A stretch of 64,000 nucleotides of DNA from Diaporthe sp. PMI_573 (GCA_021399435.1 JAJTUP010000002.1:1054001-1118000), one strand, 5' to 3'. Shown: positions 44,427-57,183, numbered from the stretch's first letter. The notes: generated by a model not told the origin, from the letters alone. Numbers and translations: made by a program.

Positions 44427-45896
44427 TCATGATGATGTGGTGAGCTCCTTCACCTTGTCCGTGAGGTCCGCAACAGGTCCATTTGACTTCTTCTCCTCGG
44501 CCGGCGCGTCCAAGCTCTTGGGTATGGTCGAGTTGAAAAGAGCCTCCGCAGGGATCAGTTTTGCCCTCACGGCCGGGTTCAGCGTCAGGCCAAAACCGGG
44601 CTTGTCCAGGTCCGCCGTCGTCAGGTAGCCCTTGGTTGGGATGGGCTCATCCAGGAACAGGTCTCCGAAAACAGGCAGCACGCTCTTGCCATCCGGGCTG
44701 TTTGCCAGGTACTCCTGAAAGGGCGTGTTGGGCTGGCTGATGACAAAGTGGTAGCTGTATGGTCCACTCGCGTGCGGCACAACGGGAATATCGTACGCGG
44801 CAGCCATGGCCGACACCTTGAGCAGCTCCGTCAAGCCGCCCAGCCACATGACGTCGGGCTGGATGATGTCAAGGTTGCGGCCCTCGACAAGCTTCCTGAA
44901 ACCGTATCGGCTGTACTCGTGCTCTCCAGTGGTGAATTTGAGCGTGGGGTGGGCGCGTTTGATCTGCGCGAACCCGTCGGTGTCATCGGGTGTCAGGCAC
45001 TCCTCCCACCAGTTGATGTTGAGGTCGAGGCAGGCTTTTGCGATCTCGATCGTGTATGACACATTCAGGGACATGTAGCAGTCCACCATGAGCGGGAAGT
45101 CCGGGCCGACGCTCTCACGGTGCTTGCGCAGGAACTCGACGTTCTTTTTCAGGCCCACGTGGCCCTCCTCGGGGCAATAAGGAAGTGGCACCTTGGCTCC
45201 CCAGAAACCCATGGCCTTGGCCGCTGGTGGGTCGGGGCCGGTGCAGTAAAAGTTCAGGCGCTCCTTGGTGGCACCTCCGATCAGCCTGTAGACAGGCTCG
45301 TTGCGAAGCTTCCCCAGCAGATCCCAGATAGCCAGGTCGATAACTGAGATGACGGCGAGTGGCAGGCCCTTGCGGCCATAAAACATGGAGCCACGGTACA
45401 TCTGCTCGAATATGAGGTTGGTGTTGCGGGGATCAGCGCCGACCAAGAAACGGGTGAAGTGTTGTTGGACGAGCCAGCAGCCGGGCGGGCCTCCAAAGCC
45501 GGTGGCGAAGCCGATTGTGCCATCTGAAGCCTCAATCTCGACGAGGAAGGAGCCGAGGACATTGATGCCCCAGCTGGTACGGGATTTGCGGTATTGCTCC
45601 CATTGTGAGGCTGGGGTAGAGATGGGCGAGTCGATGAGCCTGTGCCACTTGTGCGTTAGACTTCCGTTCGGCCGGATGCGGGATGTGAATCGGGTCTTCC
45701 GGTGCTCGTGGGCGAGGGGATTGCCTTACCAGTGGCCTCCTTCCACGTTGTGATAGTCACCACCTGAGATGTCGCCTCGGTCAGCTCTTGGTCTCATGCC
45801 AATTCACCCGGGATGAGCCAGCATACCTGATCCAACTCCTCCGATGACGAACGACCGGACCGCCTTGATGGTGGGAAACTGCCTGACGGAAGCCAT
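44427..45896 (-). CDS. LRA3: L-rhamnonate dehydratase (enolase superfamily), 438 aa
   Basis: Exons 45896-45827, 45763-45730 and 45639-44427, all GT-AG and in phase. The protein follows the mandelate-racemase subgroup layout. The capping N-terminus includes GFATGFGGPPGCW; the barrel carries RKGLPLAVISVIDLA and WDLLGKLRNEPVYRLIGG. Acid ligands for Mg2+ are Asp221 in LMVDC, a Glu in WWEEC and Glu274 in TTGEHE, with His324 in PHASGPYSYHF as general acid/base. These blocks agree closely with L-rhamnonate dehydratases, for example YfaW of bacteria and yeast LRA3. The reaction converts L-rhamnonate to 2-keto-3-deoxy-L-rhamnonate in the fungal oxidative L-rhamnose pathway, in the cytosol. An LRA1-like dehydrogenase 9 kb away supports the call. 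Confidence 0.88.
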
Positions 45897-48399
45897 GGCG
45901 AAGAACAGGGCGTGGCGGAGGACTGGGAGATAGATGTCTACAACCAGCGCAGCTAGACCGTACAGGTGAGCGAGAGTACCGGCGTTTTCACTCTAGAGTC
46001 TGGAGCGGGAGTGGGAGAAGACGTCAAGTCAATCTAAAAATCGGTCTCGAAAGAAAAGGCAGGTAGCTGCTCGGTTTTGGATTGGAATCTCTCCCGACCG
46101 CAATGGCGTTGTTGTTAGTTTAGTAGTCTAGTGGGGGTTTGGCGGGGAGTTCATTCCAAGGACGACTCGGGTTGTTGATGCCCCGAGCATGCCGTTGCCC
46201 AAAAACAGTCTGCCGTGCCGTGGGTGCTCCTGCTGCCAAAAACCCACCTCTCGCCATGGGCAACCGCATTGAATGCTTGAGCATGTGATCTTGGGCCGGT
46301 GGTCGACTGCGGCAGTCATTGGCCTCGACCGATTCGGAATATCCGCACGACATTCTCGTGCTGCCTGCATTGCAACTGTGCGGGCTCTAGTCTGATGCGA
46401 CGCAGTATTGTGCTAGAGGCAGTGGGCTGTTATTAAATCACAATTGTGCAAGCAGCCTCGACTCTGGTACCGACGGGCATTTATCTAGTCGAGGCGTCTC
46501 AATTGGATTTCTAGTCCTGCAGCTCACGTGCACAATATACCAGTAAATAGTGTATGTTTCCGTCTACTTCCGTCTACACACATACTCGAATCCTTCCTGT
46601 GCCCCTTTCAGACAAGATGGGCGGCTGCGATCCATCCCGGCAGATACTTGAGATTGGCACCCTGATGCCGTGTCGGCACTGGTATCCCTTGGTGGTGATG
46701 GGCCTGTTGGGGACGTAGGCTTTAAATGATAAGCTTTGCATTAGTCTCGCCGTCCGGTGTGGCTTGCAGGACGTTGCACAACATGGGCAAGTCGGATTCC
46801 ACCTCGCCACACCGGCCCACGTGAGTCCCACGGAAGCTGACTCCGCAGTTTGCGCCACGCTTATCCGGGGAAATCAAAAGTAAAAATGAAAACAGATTGA
46901 CTTCCTCAAGGACTAGCCCATGTGGCCCATGTGTCTTCAGCGTGTGTGCGCAACGAAAGCACAAGTCAGTCCTCGAGGAATTGGGGTCAGGGGAGTGGAG
47001 AGCGGCTGGAGTGGTAATCCCCGAAATTCATGCCAGACCATAGCTGGCGGGTTGAGGCCCAAATGACCCGCCGTCTTGTGATCATCTCCAGGTTTTGAAT
47101 CGTATGCGATGCAGTATTTCTGGATTCTGGGATATCACGGCGGTCGTAGTCCACAATATACACAGACACCATCTCCCCCAAGTGCCTCGGGCAGAATTGC
47201 ACTCATCATGACGTGAGTGAGCACGGCAAATGCCTCTCCTTTCTCGTCTGAACGAGCTGGCGTGCAGGCACAAGAGGTGCCACTGCAGCATTATTATTAC
47301 ACCACATACAGTAGTTCAGTCGACCCGCAGACCCCAAGCCTCGTAGACGCAAGAAGGGTGGATCGTGAGGTGCCTTTTTATCCAGTGCCAACGTTCCCAT
47401 GCTGCCCCTTTCAATTTCCCCACAATCACAAGTGTCCAATCACTGGCCCAATTCGGCCGAACGGCTCCACCTCTCCGCAAACCGACCGTCTACCCCGCAC
47501 GACAAGGGGCCGAGGCGGCCACTCGACCATCCCTGCTCATGCCTGGGCCCTCCTTGTTCCCTGTTTTTTTCTTCGTCTTTTTTCTCTGAAGCTCACTGAT
47601 TCTTAGCGTACTGCGTCGCACAGAAGGAAAAAGCCGTTGTCCTCGATAATCCTGCAGCAGCACGCCGCACAAGTACATACCACACCATCCATAGTGCAAA
47701 GTATCCTGTCCACTAGGCCATGTAAAAGCCATGTACATACGTTCGTCTGCAGTAGGTCTGTTCATTGCACAATACGGGATGGATACATCGTCTCCCGAGT
47801 CATCCTTCATCGCCTGGCATTTGGCGCCTGCCAGGCTGGACTAAACTCCTTTCACGACAGCTCCTCCGTCCCTGTGGCCCGTGGGTTTTTTGTTTCGTTC
47901 CACCGCTTGCTTGGTGTGGTGTGCTTCCCGTGCCTCCGTCCGGTCAGCCGATTCCCAATTCCACAATAAATGCCCGAGGAGCCCATCCTCTCTGCCCTCT
48001 GCCTAACATTACCCCGAGCAACCTCTTCTGTTTCTTCTCGCCCTCGCCTTCGCTCTTCATTGTCCCTGCCAAGCCCTGCTTATCTCCTGATAACGGCCGC
48101 CATCATCCGACCCGCGAGACACGAATCCCACTCACACGCGCCCACGCCTACGCACACGCCTACACACACGCACACGGCACACGCACATGCTCGTCTCCTG
48201 CCCGGCACCCAATGCCCACGTTCACGCCCCCGGATAACCAAGCAATCGGGACGCGGTTCGTGCCATCTCGAGCTTAATCCGGCCGAGCCACACGCGGAGA
48301 GCATAGGGTACACTAGAACAACCAGTATCCTCAAGTCTCCATCTCCATCCCCGCTCCCGTCCGTCATCGTCACTGTCACAGTTGCATTCGCGCGCGCCC
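45897..48399. other. Long divergent promoter region, gene-free
   Basis: It lies between LRA3-like and the Zn2Cys6 regulator. No supported coding sequence. The last 500 bp are CT-rich, with a CA-rich simple-sequence patch at about 48121-48187, consistent with a long leader of the regulator gene. Overlapping GC-rich open frames (for example 47765-48542) look like chance products of this composition. Confidence 0.5.
48121..48187 (+). repeat. CA-rich imperfect simple-sequence patch
   Basis: Runs of CACACG/CACACAC with interruptions, about 210 bp upstream of the regulator ATG. Its composition makes long antisense open frames appear. Confidence 0.6.
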
Positions 48400-51300
48400 A
48401 TGTCTCCACCGCCGGCAGCCAACACGCCCTCGCCCGCCAGTCTGAGTCTGCAGTACCATCAGTCCAACGGCGCTGGTACCCAAGGGTCCTCAGCCTCGCC
48501 CGCTGCAGACTCCGTTCACGTCAATGTGAAGACGCAGAATGAGGATTCCATGATCCTCGACGACGCTGAGCAGCGGCAGAGCGGTGATGAGGGCGTGAGT
48601 GACGACGACGATGTGGCTGAGACAATCAACCGCAATGGCAAGCGGAAGCGTCCCATCTCTGTCTCGTATGTGCATTACTTTTTCATGCATTTACGTACGC
48701 GCCTGCTGCTCTCTTATCCATCTTCTCCTTCGTCCCCCCTTTTAGTCTTCTGACCGACTCTCCGTCCGTCCATGGTCCTGTTCTAGGAGTAGTTCCTTTT
48801 TTCACTAGACCCCGGCTCTCACATATGCCCCCCTGGTGGCCATCCCGGTCTCTGGCTGCTGTACCCCATATCTCTCCACGTCAACTTTCCCCAGACTCCA
48901 AACTCTACCCCAGCTGTCTGACTCTCTTTTGGTCATGGTTCCTCTATCGAAGCGGAACCCCATAATGAGGCCATGTCACATCACTGTCCGTTTCTCCTGA
49001 TCCTCGTCACTCTTTTCCTCACTCTGCAGATCATCCCATGTTCCCATGTCTCCATGCTCCCAGTCGCCCACTGTGCTCTCCGTGGGCGAGAGCATAGAAG
49101 TGAAGCCACTTCCCACTTCGCCTTCGCCTAAACCCAGTCCAAAGAGGAGGAAAATCGCTGACGACAATTCGATTCCAAGATGCGAACTATGTAAGCAGAG
49201 AAAGGTGAGAAACCCATATCCTTCGGAACCTTGCGTGGCTGTGCAATACTATTCTTCATCATCACCTCGTCACGGCCTTAGTATCAGATCAACTGAACAG
49301 GACCAAGCTGATACGGTGATTTTCAGGTCAAATGTGATCGGGGTCAGCCGTCTTGTGGATGGTGTAGCCGAAATGGCGCCCACTGCGAGTACAAGGAACG
49401 CAAGAAGCCCGGTCTGCGCGCCGGTTATGGGCGCGAGCTGGAGCAACGGCTCGATAAGCTTGAGGAGATATTGCGGACCCATTCAGAAATTCTTCAGGCC
49501 ACAATGACAGTCCATCAGCGGGCCCAGCCGTCCATGCTGCAACACCACAATCCGTCTTCAAGTATCAGAGGAAGCGTTGCCAGCTTGCCAAGTGATCACG
49601 GCACTCCTCGCGACGCTCAGGCACCCAATTTTACCAGGCCGGACGCGATTCGCACACCACAGGCTGAGACGGCATTATTCCTGCAGAAGCCGTCCTCATA
49701 TCCTCCGGCTACCCAGTCTATGGACTTTGGCATACCTCCGCCAACGCCGGGCCTGCATGACGGCTTCCAGCCTCCGGTCACCATGTCAGGGGTATCACCA
49801 ACGAATCACTCTCACATCTCGGCCATGTCATCAGTATCAGTAGCTGGTATGCCAAGCGCCGCAGCGCAGGAATACTATGGCCCTGGCCCTGGCGCCCCAC
49901 TTCCATCGCCCACGGTCAACATGGCACACTCTCATAATCAGACCCTTTCGTCAGACCAAGACCTGCCACCTTATGATCTCCTCTATGCCTTAGTCGACCT
50001 GTATTTCAAACACATCAACACTTGGTGCCCAATATTGCATCGCAAAGCCACACTCGACTCACTATTCGGGCCGTCCATGATAGAGGAGACTGACAAGATC
50101 CTGCTCCACGCGATTGTGGCTACTACGCTGCGATACTCGACAGATGCCAGACTATCCGAAGAGAGGAGGCGGCATTACCATGCAGTATCAAAGCAGCGGG
50201 TCATGTTGTACGGTATGGAACACTCTTCGGTCAAATCCTTGCAGGCGCTCGTCATCCTCGCCCTCGACCTCGTCGGAGACAGCAACGGGCCTCCTGGCTG
50301 GAACATCATGGCACTCATCACACGTTCCGTCGTACAACTCGGTCTTGCCGTCGAGTCCAGCTCCTTCTCGGTCAGCCCCAACTTCACGTCTATCTATACT
50401 CTTCGTGCCATGATCCTTCCCGAAGCCAAGGACTTCATCGAGGAGGAGAGCCGAAGGAGGCTGTTCTGGATGATTTATCTATTGGATCGTTATGCGACGA
50501 TAGCCACCGCTTTTGAATTCGCCCTCGATGAACGCGAGATCGACCGCGCCTTACCATGTCGCGATGACCTGTGGACGAAAAACCAAAAGGTTGAGACGCG
50601 ATGGTTCAGTGACCAGCACCACTATGACACACATCATGATCAACACAGTGGCGAGTCGCCAGAACACAAAATGGACAACCCACAGAATCTAGGGGCTTTC
50701 TCGTATTACATCGAGATACTCGGCATCTTCTCCAAGATCCACACGTTCCTCAAGCAGCCCGTCGACATCTCCGCGCTGTCAGATGTCGAACAGTGGCAGA
50801 TGCGCTACAAAGAGCTCGACAACACCCTGACCTCGTGGAAGTTTGGCCTCCCGGGAGAGTTCGGCAACATGGCCAAGTTGTTCCAACCAGGGTCGAAACA
50901 GCTCAATTGCGCTTGGGTCATGCTCCACGCAACATACCACACCGCGGTAATCCGGTTACATTCCTCTGCCGCCTACCCAACGACACGGTCACCTATTTTC
51001 CATCCATCATACAGTGCTAGCCAGAGATGCCATGGCGCCGTCGAGAACATCCAAGCACTAGGAGAGTTCGTCATGACAAATGGCCTCCTGTCGAAACTAG
51101 GGCCTCCGTTCGCGTTCACGCTGTGGGTCGCGGCGCGGCTGCTGCTCGTGCACGGCAGCACCGTGGAACACAAGCTGTCCCCACAGCTGCCCTTCTTCGT
51201 GGACTGCCTGAGGGAGATGGGCCTCTACTGGCCCGTCGCAGCACGGTACTGCAGCCTGCTCCAGCGGGTGCTCGACGAGTACCGCGACGTCGAGGGGCAG

Positions 51301-51801
51301 CTGGCCATGGGCGGGGAGAGCGGGACGCCGTCGAGCGTCAAGATCCTGGCCGACATGAGGAGGACGGCATTCGACCTGGACTTCCTGATCAGCCGGCAGC
51401 CGCGGCACGTCAACCCTGGTGCCAACGGGCTCGGCATATCAGGAACGGGGACGACGCCCGGCCCGGGCGGAAACGGCGGGCTCGGGGCCGGTGGGTTCGG
51501 GGGAGGGAGGAACAGCCGCTACCCGAGCGTCACGCCCGCCAGGACGCCGCAGCCTCATGATCTCGAGTACCTAGACGTGTTCGACTTCTTCAACGTGCCG
51601 AGGCTGCCGGCAGGGGCGCCGGGCGAGCTGGGCACGATGGAGAGCAACGGCCAGGGCAGCAGCAGGGACGGCGGGCAGCCGACGCTGTCTGGGGATGGTG
51701 GTGCCAATGGGAACGCGAACGAGTTCAACATCCAGGAATTCATGGTTGATGCCAACCGGGATTGGCTGTTCAAGCAGGAGGGGGCAAAGTTCCTCAACTG
51801 A
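48400..51801 (+). CDS. Zn2Cys6 fungal-specific transcription factor, 971 aa
   Basis: Exons 48400-48665, 49030-49204 and 49327-51801. The frame is kept throughout, and the second intron falls inside the zinc cluster. The N-terminus (about 135 residues) is Pro/Ser-rich, with an acidic stretch. The binuclear cluster reads CELCKQRK, then VKCD...SCGWC...HCEYK, giving six Cys between residues 140 and 166. A basic linker and a short coiled coil (GRELEQRLDKLEEILRTHSE) follow for dimerisation. The middle-homology region (fungal_trans) lies about residues 340-700, including YALVDLYFKHINTWCPILH and RRRLFWMIYLLDRYAT. A Gly-rich segment precedes the acidic end. The gene lies between LRA3-like and LRA1-like genes, so it may regulate L-rhamnose use (inference only). 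The open frame to the left of 48400 starts with TTG, so 48400 is the first ATG. Confidence 0.9.
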
Positions 51802-53000
51802 GGAGTGTACAAAAACAAAAGGGGGCATTGAACGGTGGACGAAAGTTATGTGTAGGAAAGTACATATGGGTCTCAAAATTCTCAATCTGGCCTTGCTGTT
51901 CCGGCGCCATCAGCGGAAGCGCGGCATTGATGGATTTGCATCGCAGGATGTATACTAAAGCTTTGAAATGCTTGATGATGTGGCATGATGCCATGGTAAT
52001 CGGTACATAGGGCTGATGACTGATCATGAGCCGGGGAATAATAATCATCGGACCCTACGGGGATTGGTACGAGAACGTCCACCTTTCATTGCATTGCATT
52101 GCGAAGTAACACATGAAGAGAGCCCGCTTGCGTGGAGCGTGTCCTCATACCTTGGTAGAGAGACCAGCCAGCGAGTCACTCCCCAGTCTCGTTCAAATTG
52201 ACGTCGGTGTAGGCCTTCGTCTAGCATCAGCCTCACCATCTTGCTCAAAAAACAGCCTTCCCTTCTGCTTAACAATGCTCAAGTCAGACCAGTTCAAAGA
52301 CAGCATAGGACCTACATGCGTTGGTATGTCCAGAACCAGAACACGCTGGCCTGTGGTTGCGTGTTGCAAACAGTCTGGATCCTTTACTTGCGCTGGGCTT
52401 CAACAGGGGCAAGCAAACAAATCCACTTTCTTGAGACATCCACGCAATCCTGCCATCAGAAAGAAAGTGAGCTCCTCCTCTTTGTCCTCACCTACGCTAT
52501 CTGTCTCCTGCCTAGGTAATATGTAGCCACGGAGGCAGCCATCTGCTTGACATTTATGCAGCTACGTGGGCAAGCAAACGGCGGTCTGTAGACAAGACGT
52601 GTGCAGCTGCAACAACCCTCAAGCTAGACAGCTGCCGGTTGCCTGCATACCGCGCCTTCTCTTTTTGTTTCCTTTACCTGAGGCAAGACCTGTGCCAATT
52701 AGTCCAATTGCCCCCTGACACCTGCCAGGCTGCCAACATTGACGGTGCAAACGAACTTCAGGTCTTTTCGTGAAGAGACGGCTTTCAGTTTCCATCCCTT
52801 CGCATCTCTCTCTCCTCTTCCTTCTACCACCTCCATCACCACACTACCTCCCCAGAACTCACACTCAACCCAGCCGCAAGGGTCACTCACATTCAACCCA
52901 GCACCACAGTCAGAATTCTACCACCCTGAAGCCTGCCCACGATGACGAAGACCGATTCGAAGGCCGGTTCCGCCCATGGTATGCATCCCAGACCCGCAAG
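51802..53000. other. Gene-free stretch
   Basis: 3' flank of the regulator and leader of the next gene; the 200 bp before 53001 are CT/CA-rich. An ATG at 52942 opens a different, short frame and could be an upstream ORF or a first exon with an intron I cannot define. Confidence 0.4.
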
Positions 53001-54097
53001 ATGGGCTGCGCTCCCCCACTGACCAGTTTCCCACGCTCCACAGAGGTCGTGCCCGCCAACAAGGGTTACAGACACTTCTTCTTTGCCTTTACCCCGGAGT
53101 GCATGCGTCTTGAGGACGGTGTGCCCTGCCAGGACAACCAGTTCGGCGTCACGAACTTGAGCGGCAAGCCTGGCTTCGTTCCCAACGACCGCATCAGCGA
53201 TTCAAACCTGTCCAAGCAGATCGTCAAGTGTGTCGGCGCCGTTGTGTCAGAGTTCGATGCTTCGAACTACATGCAGATCAATTACGAGGCCCCGGACATT
53301 CAAGCGGCCGTTATGCACGCCAATATGCCACTGGCTCGGTTCATCGTCCACTGTCCTCCCTGCATCTCCGCCATCACTACTGCCGTCCACCTCTGTCAGG
53401 AGAATGAAGACGCCATCACTCAGTGGTCGGTCCGCATTGAGTCAGTCCTCCAACCTTTTCGCTTTGCTCTGTGACAACAGAATTTGCTCCAGACTAACCC
53501 GCTTCTTCTGACAGTCACCGTCTTGGCTGTGCTTGCTGTCCCAATACTGCCAGCGGTCTGGCGCGTCTTTCCATGATCGCTGACACCATCGTGGACGTCG
53601 GAAGTGGTCATCACCGGGCCAAGCCGAACAGCCCCGAGGTGCGCTGGATGAAGTCCATTGATCGAGCTTGGATCGAAAGTGTCCTGTACAATGTGGATGA
53701 TCAGAGCCCTACATCGACGCCGGACACGACCACTACTGGCAACGACTACGCGGGAATTCGGGACCTTCTGGCCTTTGAGGGCAAAGTCCGTGAGAACACA
53801 GTCGCTGTCATCCTGGCCGACGTCGACAGTGCTTCTTGGATCATCAACGCGGCTCCGTTCCCCACAGTGAAGCGTCAGCCTCGCGCCGGTGAGATGTTTC
53901 ATGTGAAGCACGATTTCATGACCAAGACTTTCAACCGGTCTTTTCTCGGCACATTCGAGACGAAGGGAGCCTTGAAGCGCCGCAAGGCTGTCTCTCCGCC
54001 ACCCGAGACCACGAAGTCGAGGCCCAAACGCAAAGTCTTGGTTGACCGCAAGGGCAACCTCTCCAAGATCGCCGTGGGCGATGATGAGCTCCAGTGA
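53001..54097 (+). CDS. Protein of unknown function with basic C-terminus, about 340 aa
   Basis: Exon 1 is 53001-53440 and exon 2 is 53515-54097 (GTCAGT donor, GACAG acceptor, phase kept). I do not recognise the family. The N-terminal half has a cysteine-containing, possibly compact domain (FFFAFTPECMRLEDGVPCQD, then QIVKCVGAVVSEFDASNY). The junction region (RLGCACCPNTASG) carries three close cysteines. The last 60 residues are Pro/Lys/Arg-rich (KRRKAVSPPPETTKSRPKRK) and look like a nuclear localisation or flexible tail. The open frame continues 77 codons upstream without an ATG, so an earlier exon may exist and the N-terminus is uncertain. It lies in the same orientation as the regulator and LRA1-like genes. 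Confidence 0.6.
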
Positions 54098-54793
54098 AGA
54101 TTCGGGACTTGGGGCAAAGAGACTTCAGAAAAGAGGTTGCTTGCTGGCACAGATAAAGTACACGTGAATTGTGGAGGTGGTCCAATTGTTGTCGAGAGAT
54201 TTGTTGACTGAGGGGGGGAACCCAAAAAGGTTATCCTGGATCATTACCTGTTGCTATGATGGGCTCAGATTGCACATACAGGTACATCCATCCATGTGAT
54301 GTTAGTCAGGTATCGAGTCCAAAAGGAGAAGAGATGCAGGGGCTCTTGTTGCTCGCTCTGAAATGACCCGAGGACTGCCGGCTGCGGAGAGCCCCTGCCC
54401 TGGCTTGTGAACAAGCGCAGGGATTCTCCACACTACGAATTGTAGATTTCTGGCCATCAAGAACACTTTGTGGAAACAATCTCATTCGCCTCTGGTTCGC
54501 AGGAGCAATCAATTGAATTCTGTTCATTGTTTTTACCCTTGGAGGCCCTCGTCAAGTCAATCCAGCCCCAGAGCATTTGAGCGGGCTGAGCACCTGAAGC
54601 CCTAGCAATCTTGTTCTGCACCCCAATTCCCCGCAACTCCACGGACCTACGCAGAACTTCGCCTCCACACTCTTCGCAACGGACCTCAATCTGGGTATCA
54701 AGACGACGACGATCACCTGGCCTTGACGCTGTTGTGCGCCTTACCCTCCCGATTTCTCATCACGTACGGTACAGCACCTACAAGGTATTAGTC
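54098..54793. other. Gene-free stretch
   Basis: Promoter and leader of the LRA1-like gene. An open frame runs in from 54611 but begins with TTG; the first good ATG is 54794. Confidence 0.5.
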
Positions 54794-55618
54794 ATGGCGC
54801 TCAAGAATGTCCTCGCCGGCAAGACGGCCATTATCACAGGCGGCACCACTGGCATCGGCCGCGCCATCTGCCTCGAGTACCTGCGACAAGGGTGTAACGT
54901 CGCAGTAAACCACCTTGACCTCGAGAAGGACAAGCCACACCTGGACTCCCTCATCGCGGAGGCAGAGAAGATCAAATCCACGGCAGAAGCCGGCCAGACC
55001 GTCGGCTCGCTCGCGCACCTCGCGGGCGACGTGACGGACCCCGCGACGGGGACCAAGCTGGTGGCGTTCGCGCTGGAGACGTTCAAGACGGGGCGGCTAG
55101 ACGTGTGTGTATCCAACGCGGGCATCTGCACGTTCGCCGAGTTCCTAGACCTTCCCGCGGACCTGTACTCCAAGACGGTGCGGACGAACCTGGACGGGGC
55201 CTTCTATGTGGTCCAGGCGGCGGCGCGGCAGATGGCGACGGGCCAGTCACCACCGGGAGGGTCCATCATCGGCATCTCGTCCATCTCGGCGCTCGTGGGC
55301 GGCGGGGGCCAGACGCACTACACGCCCACCAAGGCCGGCATCCTGTCGCTCATGCAGAGCACCGCCGTCGCGCTGGGCAAGTATGGTATTAGGTGTAATG
55401 CCCTGCTACCTGGGACTATCCGCACCCAGCTCAACGATGAGGACCTTGCAGATGATGCCAAGAGGACGTACATGGAGGGCAGGATACCGCTCGGCAGGAC
55501 CGGCGAGACGAGGGACCTGGCGGGCCCGGCTGTGTTCCTTGCCAATGAGGAGCTAAGCGGGTATGTCACTGGGGCGCAATTACTGGTCGATGGAGGTGCT
55601 TTTGTCAATTTTCAGTAG
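54794..55618 (+). CDS. LRA1: L-rhamnose 1-dehydrogenase (SDR), 274 aa
   Basis: Single exon. Classical SDR with TGGTTGIG (residues 15-22), SNAGIC (about 108-112), the Ser of SISALVGG (about 163) and Tyr176/Lys180 in HYTPTKAGILSL. A long stretch is nearly what I recall for yeast L-rhamnose 1-dehydrogenase (RHA1/LRA1 of Scheffersomyces stipitis): GSIIGISSISALVGG, QTHYTPTKAGILSLMQST, KYGIRCNALLPGTI, and a C-terminus YVTGAQLLVDGGAFVNFQ. The enzyme oxidises L-rhamnose to L-rhamnono-lactone with NAD(P)+, the first step of the oxidative pathway, in the cytosol. The upstream open frame is leader. LRA3-like lies at 44427-45896. Other SDRs share parts of these motifs, but the combined match is unusually strong. 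Confidence 0.88.
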   Translation: MALKNVLAGKTAIITGGTTGIGRAICLEYLRQGCNVAVNHLDLEKDKPHLDSLIAEAEKIKSTAEAGQTVGSLAHLAGDVTDPATGTKLVAFALETFKTGRLDVCVSNAGICTFAEFLDLPADLYSKTVRTNLDGAFYVVQAAARQMATGQSPPGGSIIGISSISALVGGGGQTHYTPTKAGILSLMQSTAVALGKYGIRCNALLPGTIRTQLNDEDLADDAKRTYMEGRIPLGRTGETRDLAGPAVFLANEELSGYVTGAQLLVDGGAFVNFQ

Positions 55619-57183
55619 GCTCGAAAAGGTGTCAATAGTCCTTTTAATAGTCTAGCAACATACTCACAGCGGTGTCCTCAATAACCACCTCTAAAGCCTG
55701 ACCGAAGCTTCAAGTATTCCGTGTACCAAGCTCCGCGCGTGACTGATACTGGAGCCAAACGAGGCTACCTTCTTCCTCGTACCTGACAATCGAGGTTAAT
55801 GAGGATTGGTGAGAATGTCTGTTTTGACCCGCTGCCAATTCTGGACCTCGCCGTTGGCATTAAATGCAACTAGCAACTAACTACCCCCCAGAATCTTCTT
55901 ATTACTGGTAGTTCTTAAGTTTTAGATCATCACTAGAGGAGTGTCCTCGACGCCACTGCCGAAGGTCCCGGACATCTCAAGTGCTGACAGATTTCCTCTT
56001 GATCGGTTATTTCCCTGAGATTCAGAATGGTTGCATCTCAGCAGACTCTAGCAAGATGACAACGTCCCTTAGGATGTCCGCGCATAGATGTCTAGGTTTA
56101 TGCTGACTGCACCAGCGCAGAGCCGGACTTGTAATGGATGGTTCCAGCAGGCGAGACCGTATGTGCGAGTTTGTATAACTATCGGCCCGTTTTCGTGTCT
56201 CGAAGGAACTGACTTACGATACTCGTCAGTACATATGATACAAAGCTGTTTGATGATCTGACTTGTTGGAGGCTTCCATCCTTAGTTCTAGGCACCAAAG
56301 TGAATTAAAAGCTGTGGAGATGAGTAGATCAATCCTTCAAAGGATGCGAGAAGTCCTGTTAAGACTTTTGAAGCCCCACGTAGCAACCAACTATTGTGGA
56401 GAAAACAGGGCCTCCTCGGACTGCCTCCGGTAAATTGGCCTGACGGCTGAGCTCCGCACTGGAGCCGCCAGACCCTCCGAAAAGGGGTGTAAACAATTCC
56501 TGTTTACTACGCTCATGGAAATAATCCGGGGTGGGCTTCTCTTTTACTGTAGTAGAGACTTCTTTTGCCATGAATTTATTAAGTCTATCAAGGTGGACCT
56601 CATGCGTCGCGCTGGTATTCCATGAAGTTGACCTAGTCACTAATACACATGCATGTTACAACACACAGCCTTCTGGACTCGATTGAATGTTAACCCTTTC
56701 GCTACGGGCTGTAGCCTTTAACACCTTGATGCGATGGAATCCTTCACCGCCATACTTTGCGTTTATTAGCATTGATGTCGCCGTCAACAGGCGGGAGTGA
56801 CAGGTAATTTGGAAGCCTGCTGCCTGCCATACTGCCACGCGACACTGCCAGATTCGAAGTGGCTCAGTCCCGTCGAGCGGAGCAACATTGCAGGCTGTTA
56901 GATTCTAAGCGGGTCGGATCAGCAGGCTTCAAGATTCTTTGGCTTTGAAAGTCACTCCTACGGAGTTGAACTCCGTACACCAGCTGTCGATGGATGATAG
57001 CTGAGAGGACATGAAGCTCATAAAGAAGCCTTCTGTCTCTCATTGATTCGTTAGATCATTTGGAAGCAGATCAAGTTGATCAATAGCCCTTCAGCATATT
57101 ACTCATAAATCAAACCACACAACAAACTTCCAGCTCACTCTTTCATATCCAAATTCGGATCTTCTAATTCCCAATCATTCAAG
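55619..57183. other. Gene-free stretch
   Basis: No supported coding sequence. The last 120 bp are CA-rich leader of the secreted-protein gene at 57184. Confidence 0.5.

Noticed and set aside
47765..48542. Overlapping GC-rich open frames upstream of the Zn2Cys6 gene
   Set aside because: They result from CT- and CA-rich leader sequence; Pro/His/Ser/Arg-rich translations in several frames at once are typical of non-coding leader.
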